This document shows positions 1 through 7,899 of a stretch of DNA of 18,949 nt, piece by piece (position 1 is the stretch's first letter; every line of letters starts with the position of its first letter). The notes beneath the pieces were generated by a model that was given only the letters and a program-made list of their open reading frames with translations, did no database searches and had not been told where the DNA came from. This DNA comes from AP-15 sp036008325. Its GTDB lineage: Bacteria > Pseudomonadota > Alphaproteobacteria > ATCC43930 > CGMCC-115725. The stretch is from assembly GCA_036008325.1 (NCBI GenBank), contig DASYNW010000210.1:1-18949 (forward strand), given 5' to 3'. The translations under genes and the position numbers were made by a program.

Positions 1-768
1 GCCCGCCTCGGCGGCGAGCGTGACGGTCTGCGGCCCGATCGTCGGCCGGTCGGCGCGCGGCTCCTGACCCGGCTTCTCGACCTTGACCAGCACCCCGCCC
101 GGCCCGTCGCGGCGCAGCCCGGCGCAGCGGCGGATAAGCGCGTCGGTGCCCTCGATCGCCTCGACGCCCAGCACCAGACCCTGCTGCACCACGACCGCCT
201 GGCCGATATCGAGCGCGCCCAATGCCCGCGCGATGCGCTGCCCGTGCGCGATGTCGGCCAGCGCCTGGGCATCGGGGCGCCGCTCGCCGAGCACGCCCTC
301 CGGCGCCAATCCATCCCCTGAGTCGCCGGCCGCCAGCAGCTGATCGGCGCCGATCACGCGAAATCCCTCGCGCTCGAACTCGCTGACCACCGCCGATAGG
401 AGGCCGTCATCGCCCAGCGCTTTGTAGCCGATGCGGGCGAACAGCCTGGCCGCGCGCCAGTCGGGGCGCAGCATAATGAGCGAAGGTCGGGCTATCCCGC
501 CGGCCAGCACCAGTTCGCGCACCTTGTGCTGGCGCAGCAAGGCAAGCCCGCGGGCGGCGGCGCCGAGCCGACACCAGGCATGCGCCACCCCTTCCACCGT
601 CTCGGGCTCTGCCGCCCCTTCGAGCGCCAGCACGAATACTTCGCGCCCGGCGCTGCGGCAGGCCTCGACCAGGCGGCGCGGCAGCCCGCCACCGCCGGCG
701 ACGATGCCCAGCCGCGTAATTTGCGGCCCGTCCGCGGTTCGCCGGCCAGCCTGCGGGCTATCCGCCAT
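1..768 (-). CDS. lpxI: UDP-2,3-diacylglucosamine pyrophosphatase LpxI, 3' end cut off by the window
   Basis: Hydrolyses UDP-2,3-diacylglucosamine to lipid X (2,3-diacylglucosamine 1-phosphate) plus UMP, the step before LpxB in lipid A synthesis; cytoplasmic or membrane-associated. Translating the minus strand from the ATG at 768 gives 256 codons without a stop up to base 1. Family motifs seen are GIVAGGGGLP at residues 21-30, LGDDGLL at 118-124, LDIGQAVVV at 186-194, EAIEGTD at 203-209, and KPGQ with DRPTIGP at 232-246. LpxI proteins are usually about 270-285 residues, so roughly 15-30 C-terminal residues lie outside the window. The start overlaps the lpxA stop by 11 bases (758-768), which suggests translational coupling. 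LpxI is unrelated to the LpxH of enterobacteria and typical of alphaproteobacteria. lpxB would be expected next, off the left edge. Confidence 0.93.
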   Translation of the reverse strand, partial: MADSPQAGRRTADGPQITRLGIVAGGGGLPRRLVEACRSAGREVFVLALEGAAEPETVEGVAHAWCRLGAAARGLALLRQHKVRELVLAGGIARPSLIMLRPDWRAARLFARIGYKALGDDGLLSAVVSEFEREGFRVIGADQLLAAGDSGDGLAPEGVLGERRPDAQALADIAHGQRIARALGALDIGQAVVVQQGLVLGVEAIEGTDALIRRCAGLRRDGPGGVLVKVEKPGQEPRADRPTIGPQTVTLAAEAG

Positions 769-1558
769 TCGCCTCCGCCGGCTGGCAGATGGCGCGGCTC
801 GAATCGGCGCGGATAAAGCGGATGATGTCGTCGACCGGGGCCACCCCGGCAAAGCGCTCGGCGGTCTCGTTGACCCGGTCGCTCAAGGTCCCCGCCGAGT
901 GAAACAGAAACTGATAGGCGTTGCGCAGGCTCTGGATGTCCTCGCGGCTGAAGCCGCGGCGCTGCATGCCGATGATGTTGAGCCCGGTCAGCCGGGCGCG
1001 GTTGCCGATCACCTGGCCATAGGGGATCACGTCGCGCTCGACCCCCGACATGCCGCCGATCATCGCGTGCCGGCCGATGCGCACGAACTGATGGACCGCG
1101 CACAGGCCGCCGAGAAAGGCGTAGCCGTCGACGACGACATGGCCGGCGAGCGTCGCGTTGTTGGCCATGATCACGTGATCGGCGATCTGGCAGTCATGGG
1201 CAACATGGGCGCCGACCATGAACAGGCAGTCGTCGCCGATGCGAGTGACCAGCCCACCGCCGGCGGTACCTGGGTTGATCGTCACATATTCGCGGATCGT
1301 GTTGCGGCAACCGACGACGAGAAACGATTCCTCGCCGTCATATTTGAGGTCCTGCGGCTCGAGCCCGATCGAGGCGAACGGGAAGACCCGCGTCCCCTCG
1401 GCGATCGTCGTATGACCGTCGACCACGACATGGGCGCGCAGCACCACCCCGGCCCCGAGCGCCACATGCTGGCCGACGACGCAATAAGGCCCGATCACGA
1501 CGTCGCGGGCGAGCTCCGCGCCCGGCGCGACGATGGCGGTCGGATGGATGTCGGCCAT
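758..1558 (-). CDS. lpxA: UDP-N-acetylglucosamine O-acyltransferase LpxA
   Basis: Catalyses the first lipid A step, transferring an (R)-3-hydroxyacyl chain from acyl-ACP to the 3-OH of UDP-GlcNAc in the cytoplasm. The 266-residue product is of normal length and shows the hexapeptide-repeat pattern of a left-handed beta helix over about residues 3-190, then the C-terminal helical signature GFSREDI. The catalytic histidine is H121 in AHDC (E. coli H125), with H118 matching E. coli H122. G169 in IGGMSG aligns with the E. coli ruler residue G173, so a long (about C14) hydroxyacyl chain is predicted; this is inference. The ATG at 1558 lies 10 bases after the fabZ stop. It sits in the usual lpxD-fabZ-lpxA order and overlaps lpxI at its 3' end. 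Confidence 0.98.
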   Translation of the reverse strand: MADIHPTAIVAPGAELARDVVIGPYCVVGQHVALGAGVVLRAHVVVDGHTTIAEGTRVFPFASIGLEPQDLKYDGEESFLVVGCRNTIREYVTINPGTAGGGLVTRIGDDCLFMVGAHVAHDCQIADHVIMANNATLAGHVVVDGYAFLGGLCAVHQFVRIGRHAMIGGMSGVERDVIPYGQVIGNRARLTGLNIIGMQRRGFSREDIQSLRNAYQFLFHSAGTLSDRVNETAERFAGVAPVDDIIRFIRADSSRAICQPAEANGG

Positions 1559-1568
1559 CTCTGCCAGT

Positions 1569-2039
1569 CTATTGATCGAGGATCATCGCGGCGTACACAG
1601 CCTCGGCCACCAGATTGTCGCCGACCTTGGCCCTTCCCTCGAATTTCCACACATTGCCGCGATGGCGCTGCTTGACGACATGAACGCACAGCGTGTCGCC
1701 CGGGAACACCGGTCTCCGGAAGCGTGCATTGTCGACGCTCATGAAATAAACGAGCTTGCCCTCCGACCCCGGACCCAGGGTGTGGACGACCAGAACCGCC
1801 GCGGTCTGCGCCATCGCCTCGATGATCAGCACCCCGGGCATGACCGGGCGGGCGGGGAAGTGGCCCTGAAAATATTGTTCGTTGATCGTGACGTTTTTGA
1901 TCCCGGTGGCCCGGTCGTTCGCCACCACGTCGACGACCTTATCAATCATCAGAAAGGGATGGCGGTGCGGGATCATCTCCATGATCCGCCGGATATCGAT
2001 CTGGGTGGTTTCGCCATCGGCGCAGACCGGATCGATCAT
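1569..2039 (-). CDS. fabZ: 3-hydroxyacyl-[acyl-carrier-protein] dehydratase FabZ
   Basis: Dehydrates (R)-3-hydroxyacyl-ACP to trans-2-enoyl-ACP in type II fatty acid synthesis, and so competes with LpxA and LpxD for the same hydroxyacyl-ACP pool. The 156-residue protein is a single hot-dog fold domain. The catalytic pair is H60 (in QGHFP) and E74 (in LIIEAMAQ), and the family segment IPHRHPFLMID is at residues 23-33. The ATG at 2039 overlaps the lpxD stop in an ATGA arrangement, so translation is probably coupled. Being placed between lpxD and lpxA is standard and distinguishes it from a stray FabA or thioesterase. Confidence 0.98.
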   Translation of the reverse strand: MIDPVCADGETTQIDIRRIMEMIPHRHPFLMIDKVVDVVANDRATGIKNVTINEQYFQGHFPARPVMPGVLIIEAMAQTAAVLVVHTLGPGSEGKLVYFMSVDNARFRRPVFPGDTLCVHVVKQRHRGNVWKFEGRAKVGDNLVAEAVYAAMILDQ

Positions 2040-3061
2040 CTCCCGTCCTTCTTCTTCACCAGCCGCTGCAAGGCCACCGCCCGCCTCATGAACTCGGTCA
2101 TCGGGACCGCCGGGATGCCCGACACCGTAGCCCCAGGCGGGACGTCGCGCATCAGCCCACTCTTGGCGGCAATTCTGGCGCCACGGCCAATATGCAGATG
2201 GCCGGCGAGCCCCCCTTGTCCGCCGATCATGACGAAATCATCGAGCTTCGTGCTGCCGGAAATCCCGACTTGTCCGGCAAGAATGCAGCACCGGCCAAGA
2301 ACGACGTTGTGTCCGATCTGAACGAGATTATCAATCATCGAGCCGGCGCCGATGACGGTATCGTGACCAGAGCCGCGATCGATCGTGGTATTGGCGCCGA
2401 TATCCACATCGTCGCCGATCAGGACGCGCCCGAGCTGCGGGACCTTGACCGGCGCGGCTGGATCGGGGGCAAAGCCGAACCCCGGCTGCCCGATGCGCAC
2501 CCCCGGATGTAGCACGACGCGCGCGCCGATCAGCGCGTGGGTGACCGTGACATGGGCGCCGATGGTGCAATCCTCGCCGATCTCAACGCCGGCGCCGATT
2601 ACGGCATGGGCGCCGATCCGGCAGCGTCGGCCGAGCCGAGCACCGGCTTCGATAATGCTATAGGATCCGATCGCGCAATCCTCCGGCACGACCGCCGAGG
2701 GATCGATCAAGGCCGACGGGCTGAGCCCGCCGAGGACCGCCGGAGCCGGGTAAAACGCCTGCGCCGCCAATCCATAAGCCTTATAGGGCTCGCGGGTCAG
2801 CAACAAGGCCATGCCCGGTGGCGCCCGATCGATCGCCCACTCGTCGACAAAGGCCGCGCCGGCGCGCGATTTTTGGAAAGCGCCTAGATACTTGCGGTTA
2901 TCGAGAAAGCTCACCTCGTCCGGACCGGCGGTCTCGAGCGGCGCCACATCATCGAGGAGCTGCTCGGCTATATCCGAAGCCAGTAGCTGGGCGCCGCTCA
3001 CCCGGGCCAATTCGGCAAGCGCGAACGGCCCGGCGCGAGCGAAAAAGCGCGGATCGGCCAT
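2036..3061 (-). CDS. lpxD: UDP-3-O-acylglucosamine N-acyltransferase LpxD
   Basis: Adds the second (R)-3-hydroxyacyl chain to the 2-amino group of UDP-3-O-acylglucosamine, giving UDP-2,3-diacylglucosamine, the LpxI substrate. The 341-residue product has the N-terminal uridine-binding domain (about residues 1-105, including the DEVSFLDNRKYL segment), a long run of hexapeptide repeats (about 115-310) and a short C-terminal helix rich in Lys and Arg. The catalytic histidine is H251 in DNLVQIGHNV (E. coli H239). Length is normal for the family. The gene starts 24 bases after ompH stops and ends in a 4-base overlap with fabZ. Confidence 0.98.
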   Translation of the reverse strand: MADPRFFARAGPFALAELARVSGAQLLASDIAEQLLDDVAPLETAGPDEVSFLDNRKYLGAFQKSRAGAAFVDEWAIDRAPPGMALLLTREPYKAYGLAAQAFYPAPAVLGGLSPSALIDPSAVVPEDCAIGSYSIIEAGARLGRRCRIGAHAVIGAGVEIGEDCTIGAHVTVTHALIGARVVLHPGVRIGQPGFGFAPDPAAPVKVPQLGRVLIGDDVDIGANTTIDRGSGHDTVIGAGSMIDNLVQIGHNVVLGRCCILAGQVGISGSTKLDDFVMIGGQGGLAGHLHIGRGARIAAKSGLMRDVPPGATVSGIPAVPMTEFMRRAVALQRLVKKKDGR

Positions 3062-3085
3062 TTGTGCGATCGCGGGCCGGCCGAC

Positions 3086-3745
3086 CTAACGCCGCCGTGC
3101 CCGGGCAGTCGGCGCGGGCGGTGCTTTCGGCGTTGGTACGGCGGCAACCGGGACCGGCGCCACAAAATTGACGTTCAGCACCGGCAATTCTTCATCGAGC
3201 TTTTGCAACACTTCGTCGGTTACGTCGAACGAGCGGTCGAACAGCACAATATCGGTGCGTTGAAACACCAAATTCGCTCTGCGCTGTTTGGCGATGTCGG
3301 CGATTATCCTCAGCATTGCCTGCTGGATTTTGGATAACGCGTCATTATTCGACTTTTCGAGGGCTTGGCGCTTACTCTGGACATCGAGGTCGAGATTGTT
3401 GACCTTCTGCTGGAATTCGCGGCCCCGCTGGTTCAGGGCCGCCGGCGACAGCGACGCCTGCTGGCGCTGCAGGACGTCGCGCTCGGCGCGCAGCACTTCC
3501 TCTTCGTGCGAAATTTCCTTGCTGTATTCGTCGCGCTTCTGCTCGATCTGGCTGCGCACCATTTTGGCGGCTTTCGAATTCTGCAGCAGCGACTGAACGT
3601 CGACAACGAGCACGCTCAGGTTCTGCGCGGCGGGCAAGGCGGCGGGGGCCGGCGCCGCCGGAGGCGTCTGGGCGAGCGCGGCAGGCGCCAATCCGGCGCA
3701 CATGACCGCGAGCAGCGCCGTCAATCGGACAAGGAACGTCGACAT
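3086..3745 (-). CDS. OmpH/Skp family periplasmic chaperone
   Basis: Periplasmic holdase that carries unfolded outer-membrane proteins towards the BAM complex. I start it at the ATG at 3745 (219 residues): its A is the last base of the bamA TAA stop, and it gives a clean signal peptide (MSTFLVRL, a hydrophobic core, then ALA before QT, cleavage near residue 25). The open frame extends 36 codons further upstream into bamA, but that extension has no secretion signal. The mature protein has the OmpH core, starting at the LSVLVVDVQSLL strand, and a long charged coiled-coil region of about 100 residues that forms the tentacles. Both ends of the mature chain are Pro/Ala-rich, and the C-terminus ends in a basic RARRR stretch. 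Its place directly after bamA is conserved across proteobacteria. Confidence 0.93.
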   Translation of the reverse strand: MSTFLVRLTALLAVMCAGLAPAALAQTPPAAPAPAALPAAQNLSVLVVDVQSLLQNSKAAKMVRSQIEQKRDEYSKEISHEEEVLRAERDVLQRQQASLSPAALNQRGREFQQKVNNLDLDVQSKRQALEKSNNDALSKIQQAMLRIIADIAKQRRANLVFQRTDIVLFDRSFDVTDEVLQKLDEELPVLNVNFVAPVPVAAVPTPKAPPAPTARARRR

Positions 3746-6711
3746 TAGAATTTTGTCCCGAAGCTGACCCGGAAGAACTGGGTCTGATCGAAGGATGCCT
3801 TCTTGATCGGCAGGGCGAGGTCGAGCCGGATCGGTCCGACCGGAGACTGCCACGACACGCCGACCCCGGCGCTGACCCGGATCGCCGACGACTGCTCGAC
3901 CACCGGCTGGATGCCGCCGGTTGTCGCCAACTGAGCCGGCGTCAGGTTGAGCGTTGTCGGGGAGAGGTTCATCAGCGAGCCGAAATCGCTGAACACCCGG
4001 CCGCTCAGGCCGAGTTCCTTGGGCAAACCGAGCGGCACGCCCAGGCTGACCGAGCCGACATAGTAATCCTGGCCGCCGAGAGCGTCATCGGTGACCGAAT
4101 CGCGCGGCCCGATCCCGGCATCCTGAAAGCCGCGCAGGTTGTCGCCGCCGACAAAGAACCGGTCCTGCAGCAGCACCTGCTGACCGTTCCAGCCATTGAT
4201 CGCTCCCGCCTCACCGGTGAAGCTGAGCACCCATTCGGGCGCCACCGAATAATAATAGCCGAAATTCACCTTGGAGCGGACATAGTCCACACCGAACCCG
4301 ACCCCGGCAAAGTCATTGCCTATCGAGGCGAAATAACCGCTGGTCGGGTTGAGCCGATCATCGCGGCGGTCGTAGAGCAGAACCTGGCCGACTTGGGAGG
4401 TCAGATGCTCGCCCTGCTGCAAGGCAATGAACAGCGAGGCGTCGCTCTGAATGTCCTCGATCGTGTCGGAGCGAGCGGTATACGTCAAGGTTTGGCGCAA
4501 ATTGTCGGTGATCTGATAGCCGGCGCGCAATGCCCCACCATAGGAGAATTGCTGATAGGGAGGGATCACCCCCGAAAAAAACGAGGCAGTCGGGCTGGTT
4601 TTGATTTCGAAAATATCGAAGCCCGCGGCGATGTTCTTGTTCAGAAAATACGGCTCGGTGAAGCTGAGATCGATTTGCTGCGAGCGGAACGAAACCACCG
4701 CGCCAAGGCGCAGATCCTGACCGCGGCCGAGAAAGTTGCTCTCGTGAATGTTGATGTCCGCGAGCGGGCCGTCGCTGGTCGAAAAGCCGAGCCCCAACGA
4801 TAGCGAGCCGGTCGATTGCTCTTCGACCTCGACGGTCACCACCGTCTCGTCGGGCGCAGATCCCGGGGCGTTGGTCACCTGAACCTTTTTGAAAAATCCC
4901 AAATTCTTGATCCGCTGCTGCGAGCGCTGCATTTTCTCGGTGTTGAACGCGTCGCCCTCGACCAGCTGGAACTCGCGGCGGATCACCTTGTCGAGGGTGC
5001 GAACATTGCCGACGATGTCGATGCGCTCGACATAGACCCGCGGCCCTTCTTGCACGTCGAAGGTTATGTCGATCGTATGGGTTTTCTGGTTGCGGGTAAT
5101 ATCAGGTTTTACCTCGACAAAGGCGTAGCCGCGGTCGCCGAGGGTATCGGTCAGCACCGAGATCGATTTTTCGACCTGCCCGGCGTTGTACCAATCGCCC
5201 GAATGCACCGTCAGCAGCGGCAGCACCGCCGAGGCCGGCAGACCCTTGAGCTTGATGTTGACGGCGATCTTGCCGAAACGGTAGCGGTGGCCCTCGTCGA
5301 GGGTGAAAGTGATGATGAAGCCGTTGCGCTCCGGGGTCAGCTCGGCCACCGCCGAGAGCACGCGAAAATCGGCATAGCCTTCGGTCAAATAGAATTTTCG
5401 CAGCAGATCGCGGTCGTAGGTCAGCCGGTCCGGGTCGTAGCTGTCGTCGGTCGACAGAAAGCGGTACCAGCGGCTTTCCTTGGTCGAGATCACGCCGCGC
5501 AGCTTGTTCTCGCTGAATTCCTTGTTGCCGACAAAGTTTATGCTGCGAATGCCGGTGAACTCGCCTTCGTTGATCTCGAAGACCAGATCGACCCGATTTT
5601 CCGAGAGCTGGATGATTTTGGGCTCGACCGTCGCGCCGAACCTGCCGTGCCGGCGATAGAGATCGAGGATGCGCCTCACATCGCTCAGCACCCGGGTGCG
5701 GGTATAGACGACGCGCGGCCGCAGCTGGATCTCGGCGGTGAGCTCCTTGTCGTCGAGCTTTTTATTACCTTCGAAGGCGATGCGGTTGATGATCGGGTTT
5801 TCGACGACCTTGACGACGAGCGTGTTGCCGACCCGGCTCAGCCGGACATCGGCAAACAACCCGGTCGCGAACAGGGCTTTCAGCGACTCGTTCATCTTCT
5901 CGTCGTCCCACGGATCGCCGGGCTGGATCCGAAGATACGAGCGGACGGTTTCGGGCTCGATCCGCTGGGTGCCGACGACCTGGATGTTGGCGACGGTTCC
6001 TGCGCCCATGGTCGGAACCACGGGTCCGAGCCCGGCAGAAGGCGCCGGCCCGCCGACAGGTTGCGCGCCCGCCGGCAGGGTCGGGCCGGCCGTCCGGGCG
6101 GCGCGGGGTGCCGGATATGCGCGGCGCGTAAGCGGCCGAGCGGGCGCTGCCGGCTGCCCCGACGGCGGTTGTCCCGATGACGGTGCGGGGCCGGTCTGGC
6201 CGGGCGGGGTCATGCCGCTTTCGAGATTGGGCGCTGCCGGCGGCGCCGGCTGCCCCGACGGGGGCGCCGGGGCGGTCTGGCCGGGCGGGGTCATGCCGCT
6301 TTCGAGATTGGGCGTTGCCGGCGGCGCCGGCTGCCCCGACGGCGGCTGTCCCGATGACGGTGCGGGGCCGGTCTGGCCGGGCGGGGTCATGCCGCTTTCG
6401 AGATTGGGCGTCGCCGAGGGCGCCGGCTGCCCTGATGGCGCGGAGGCGGCTCCGGCCGGGGCGGGCCCGGCCGGAACGGGTGCCGGACTGCCGGCGCTCT
6501 GGGCGAGCGGCGCGACGCCGCTCTCGAGCTCGGGCGCCGGCTGGGCCGGCGGTGCCGCTCCGCTAGCCTGGTGGCCCGGTCCGGAGCGCGCGCCCGGTTG
6601 CGCCGCGCTGCCGGCCGACTGTGCCATTGCTGGCCTGGGCATTTCGGCGGCAATCGAGGCCAGGAGGCCGACAACCGCCCACAGCACGCAAATCCGTTGA
6701 TTGAAACGCAA
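3745..6711 (-). CDS. bamA: Outer membrane protein assembly factor BamA with an unusually long N-terminal linker
   Basis: Core of the BAM complex, which inserts beta-barrel proteins into the outer membrane. The 988-residue product has a signal peptide (1-30, cleavage after AMA), a Pro/Ala/Gly/Gln-rich linker (about 31-237), five POTRA domains (about 239-625) and the 16-stranded Omp85 barrel ending in a C-terminal Phe. The loop-6 motif is LRGF, residues 859-862, for the usual VRGF. Without the linker it would be about 780 residues, the normal size. The start is a TTG at 6711: it gives a basic n-region (MRFNQR), no other start codon exists in frame back to the rseP stop, and a G-rich SD-like GGGGGTG lies 7 bases upstream. 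The stop shares one base with the ompH start. Confidence 0.96.
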   Translation of the reverse strand: MRFNQRICVLWAVVGLLASIAAEMPRPAMAQSAGSAAQPGARSGPGHQASGAAPPAQPAPELESGVAPLAQSAGSPAPVPAGPAPAGAASAPSGQPAPSATPNLESGMTPPGQTGPAPSSGQPPSGQPAPPATPNLESGMTPPGQTAPAPPSGQPAPPAAPNLESGMTPPGQTGPAPSSGQPPSGQPAAPARPLTRRAYPAPRAARTAGPTLPAGAQPVGGPAPSAGLGPVVPTMGAGTVANIQVVGTQRIEPETVRSYLRIQPGDPWDDEKMNESLKALFATGLFADVRLSRVGNTLVVKVVENPIINRIAFEGNKKLDDKELTAEIQLRPRVVYTRTRVLSDVRRILDLYRRHGRFGATVEPKIIQLSENRVDLVFEINEGEFTGIRSINFVGNKEFSENKLRGVISTKESRWYRFLSTDDSYDPDRLTYDRDLLRKFYLTEGYADFRVLSAVAELTPERNGFIITFTLDEGHRYRFGKIAVNIKLKGLPASAVLPLLTVHSGDWYNAGQVEKSISVLTDTLGDRGYAFVEVKPDITRNQKTHTIDITFDVQEGPRVYVERIDIVGNVRTLDKVIRREFQLVEGDAFNTEKMQRSQQRIKNLGFFKKVQVTNAPGSAPDETVVTVEVEEQSTGSLSLGLGFSTSDGPLADINIHESNFLGRGQDLRLGAVVSFRSQQIDLSFTEPYFLNKNIAAGFDIFEIKTSPTASFFSGVIPPYQQFSYGGALRAGYQITDNLRQTLTYTARSDTIEDIQSDASLFIALQQGEHLTSQVGQVLLYDRRDDRLNPTSGYFASIGNDFAGVGFGVDYVRSKVNFGYYYSVAPEWVLSFTGEAGAINGWNGQQVLLQDRFFVGGDNLRGFQDAGIGPRDSVTDDALGGQDYYVGSVSLGVPLGLPKELGLSGRVFSDFGSLMNLSPTTLNLTPAQLATTGGIQPVVEQSSAIRVSAGVGVSWQSPVGPIRLDLALPIKKASFDQTQFFRVSFGTKF
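6146..6410 (-). repeat. In-frame repeats encoding the BamA linker
   Basis: A 41-base sequence occurs exactly three times, at 6193-6233, 6274-6314 and 6370-6410. The spacings are 81 and 96 bases, both multiples of three, so the bamA frame is kept. Each copy encodes PNLESGMTPPGQT, with the Asn at residues 103, 135 and 162 of BamA. The spacers differ by five codons (SSGQPPSGQP against PPSGQP). An older diverged copy, ELESGVAPLAQS, begins at residue 61. Exact identity at the DNA level suggests recent duplication or ongoing slippage or recombination. Confidence 0.9.
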
Positions 6712-6759
6712 AACCCCCCACCCCCGGCTCGAACCCCCATCCCCGCGCCCAGCCTCGCG
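6712..6759 (-). promoter_or_regulatory. G-tract ribosome binding region of bamA
   Basis: In the 48-base gap between the rseP stop and the bamA TTG start, the coding strand carries runs of 3, 4, 5, 5 and 6 G (plus-strand C runs at 6748-6750, 6741-6744, 6734-6738, 6721-6725 and 6714-6719). The GGGGGTG segment (6719-6725) can pair with the anti-Shine-Dalgarno sequence if one G-U pair is allowed, and is 7 bases from the TTG. The same tracts, with loops of 3, 2, 8 and 1, are close to a G-quadruplex pattern. No regulatory effect has been shown. Confidence 0.5.
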
Positions 6760-7899
6760 TCAGGTCACAAGCCCCTTTACGAACTCGACGATCCGAAGGT
6801 GGACGAGATCATTCCAGGTGGCGAACACCATCAACGTGAGCACCAACGCCAACCCGATGCGAAAGCCATATTCCTGGGCACGCTGGCCGAGCGGCTTCCC
6901 GCGCAGCGCTTCGGCGGCATAGAACAGCAGGTGCCCGCCGTCAAGAACCGGGACCGGGAAGAGGTTGATCAAGCCGAGATTGATCGACAGAACGGCCATG
7001 AACCACATCACCGCCACGACCCCGCCCTGGACCACCTCGCCCGACATCTGGGCAATGCGCAGAGGGCCGCCGAGCTCGTCGGTGCCGCGCATCCCGATCA
7101 CGATCTGCCACATCGCGTGCAAGGTTGAGGCTGATAGATTCCAGGTCTCGGCCCCGGCCTGCAACAGCGCGGTCGCCGGACCGCGCCTGACATAATCGAC
7201 CCCGTTTCGGGAGATGCCGAGCAACCCGATCTCATAATGGTTGCCAAAGCGGTCGGTCAGCTCGGTCTTGGCCGGGGTGACCTGGATCGCGAGGTCGTGG
7301 CCGGCCCGCCTGACCTCGATGGTCATCGGCACGCCCGGATTGAGGCGTACATCCTGCTGAACATCTTCGAAGCTTTGCACCCGACCGCCATCGATCTTGA
7401 CGATCAGATCGCCCGGCTTGATCCCGCCGCGCTCGGCCGCGCTGCCCGGCTGCACCTGACCCACCTTCGCCGGGGTGAACGGCTGGCCGAACGTCATGAA
7501 GAGAACCGCCAGCATGGCGATCGCAAAGATGAAATTGGCAGCCGGTCCGGCGATGACGATCGCCGCTCGTTGGCCGAGCCGCTTGTAATGAAACGAAACC
7601 TCGCGCTCGGACGAGGTCATGCGGGCGAGCCCCGCGGTCGGCAGGCCGGAACTCGCATCGCTGTCGCCGAACATCTTGACATAGCCGCCGAGTGGGATCG
7701 CGCTGAATTTCCAGCGGGTTCCGGCACGATCGTACCAGCCGAACAATTCGGGTCCGAAGCCGATCGAGAAGACGTCGATGCGCACCCCGTTGCGCCGGGC
7801 GATAAAGTAATGGCCGAACTCGTGGACAAAGACGAGGACGGTCAGAACGAACAGAAACGGGACGATATAGGTCAGCCCGCTATGCACAAATGCAATCAT
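6760..7899 (-). CDS. rseP: RIP metalloprotease RseP (site-2 protease, single PDZ, MmpA-like)
   Basis: Inner-membrane zinc protease that cleaves transmembrane substrates within the membrane. The 379-residue product has the zinc motif HEFGH at residues 26-30 inside the first membrane segment, the membrane-reentrant region including IPLGGYVKM (68-76), one PDZ domain (about 144-208, with the GGIKPGDLI loop) and the C-terminal NLFPVPVLDGGH motif (312-323) whose D320 is the third zinc ligand. E. coli RseP has two PDZ domains; one PDZ resembles Caulobacter MmpA. The ATG at 7899 overlaps the dxr stop (ATGA). The substrate cannot be read from this window; no anti-sigma factor gene is nearby. Confidence 0.96.
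   Translation of the reverse strand: MIAFVHSGLTYIVPFLFVLTVLVFVHEFGHYFIARRNGVRIDVFSIGFGPELFGWYDRAGTRWKFSAIPLGGYVKMFGDSDASSGLPTAGLARMTSSEREVSFHYKRLGQRAAIVIAGPAANFIFAIAMLAVLFMTFGQPFTPAKVGQVQPGSAAERGGIKPGDLIVKIDGGRVQSFEDVQQDVRLNPGVPMTIEVRRAGHDLAIQVTPAKTELTDRFGNHYEIGLLGISRNGVDYVRRGPATALLQAGAETWNLSASTLHAMWQIVIGMRGTDELGGPLRIAQMSGEVVQGGVVAVMWFMAVLSINLGLINLFPVPVLDGGHLLFYAAEALRGKPLGQRAQEYGFRIGLALVLTLMVFATWNDLVHLRIVEFVKGLVT

Noticed and set aside
3746..3853. 36-codon N-terminal extension of OmpH
   Set aside because: It lies inside the bamA 3' end in another frame and would bury the clear signal peptide that begins at 3745.
4816..6180. 454-codon plus-strand open frame opposite bamA
   Set aside because: Antisense shadow of the POTRA-coding part of bamA.
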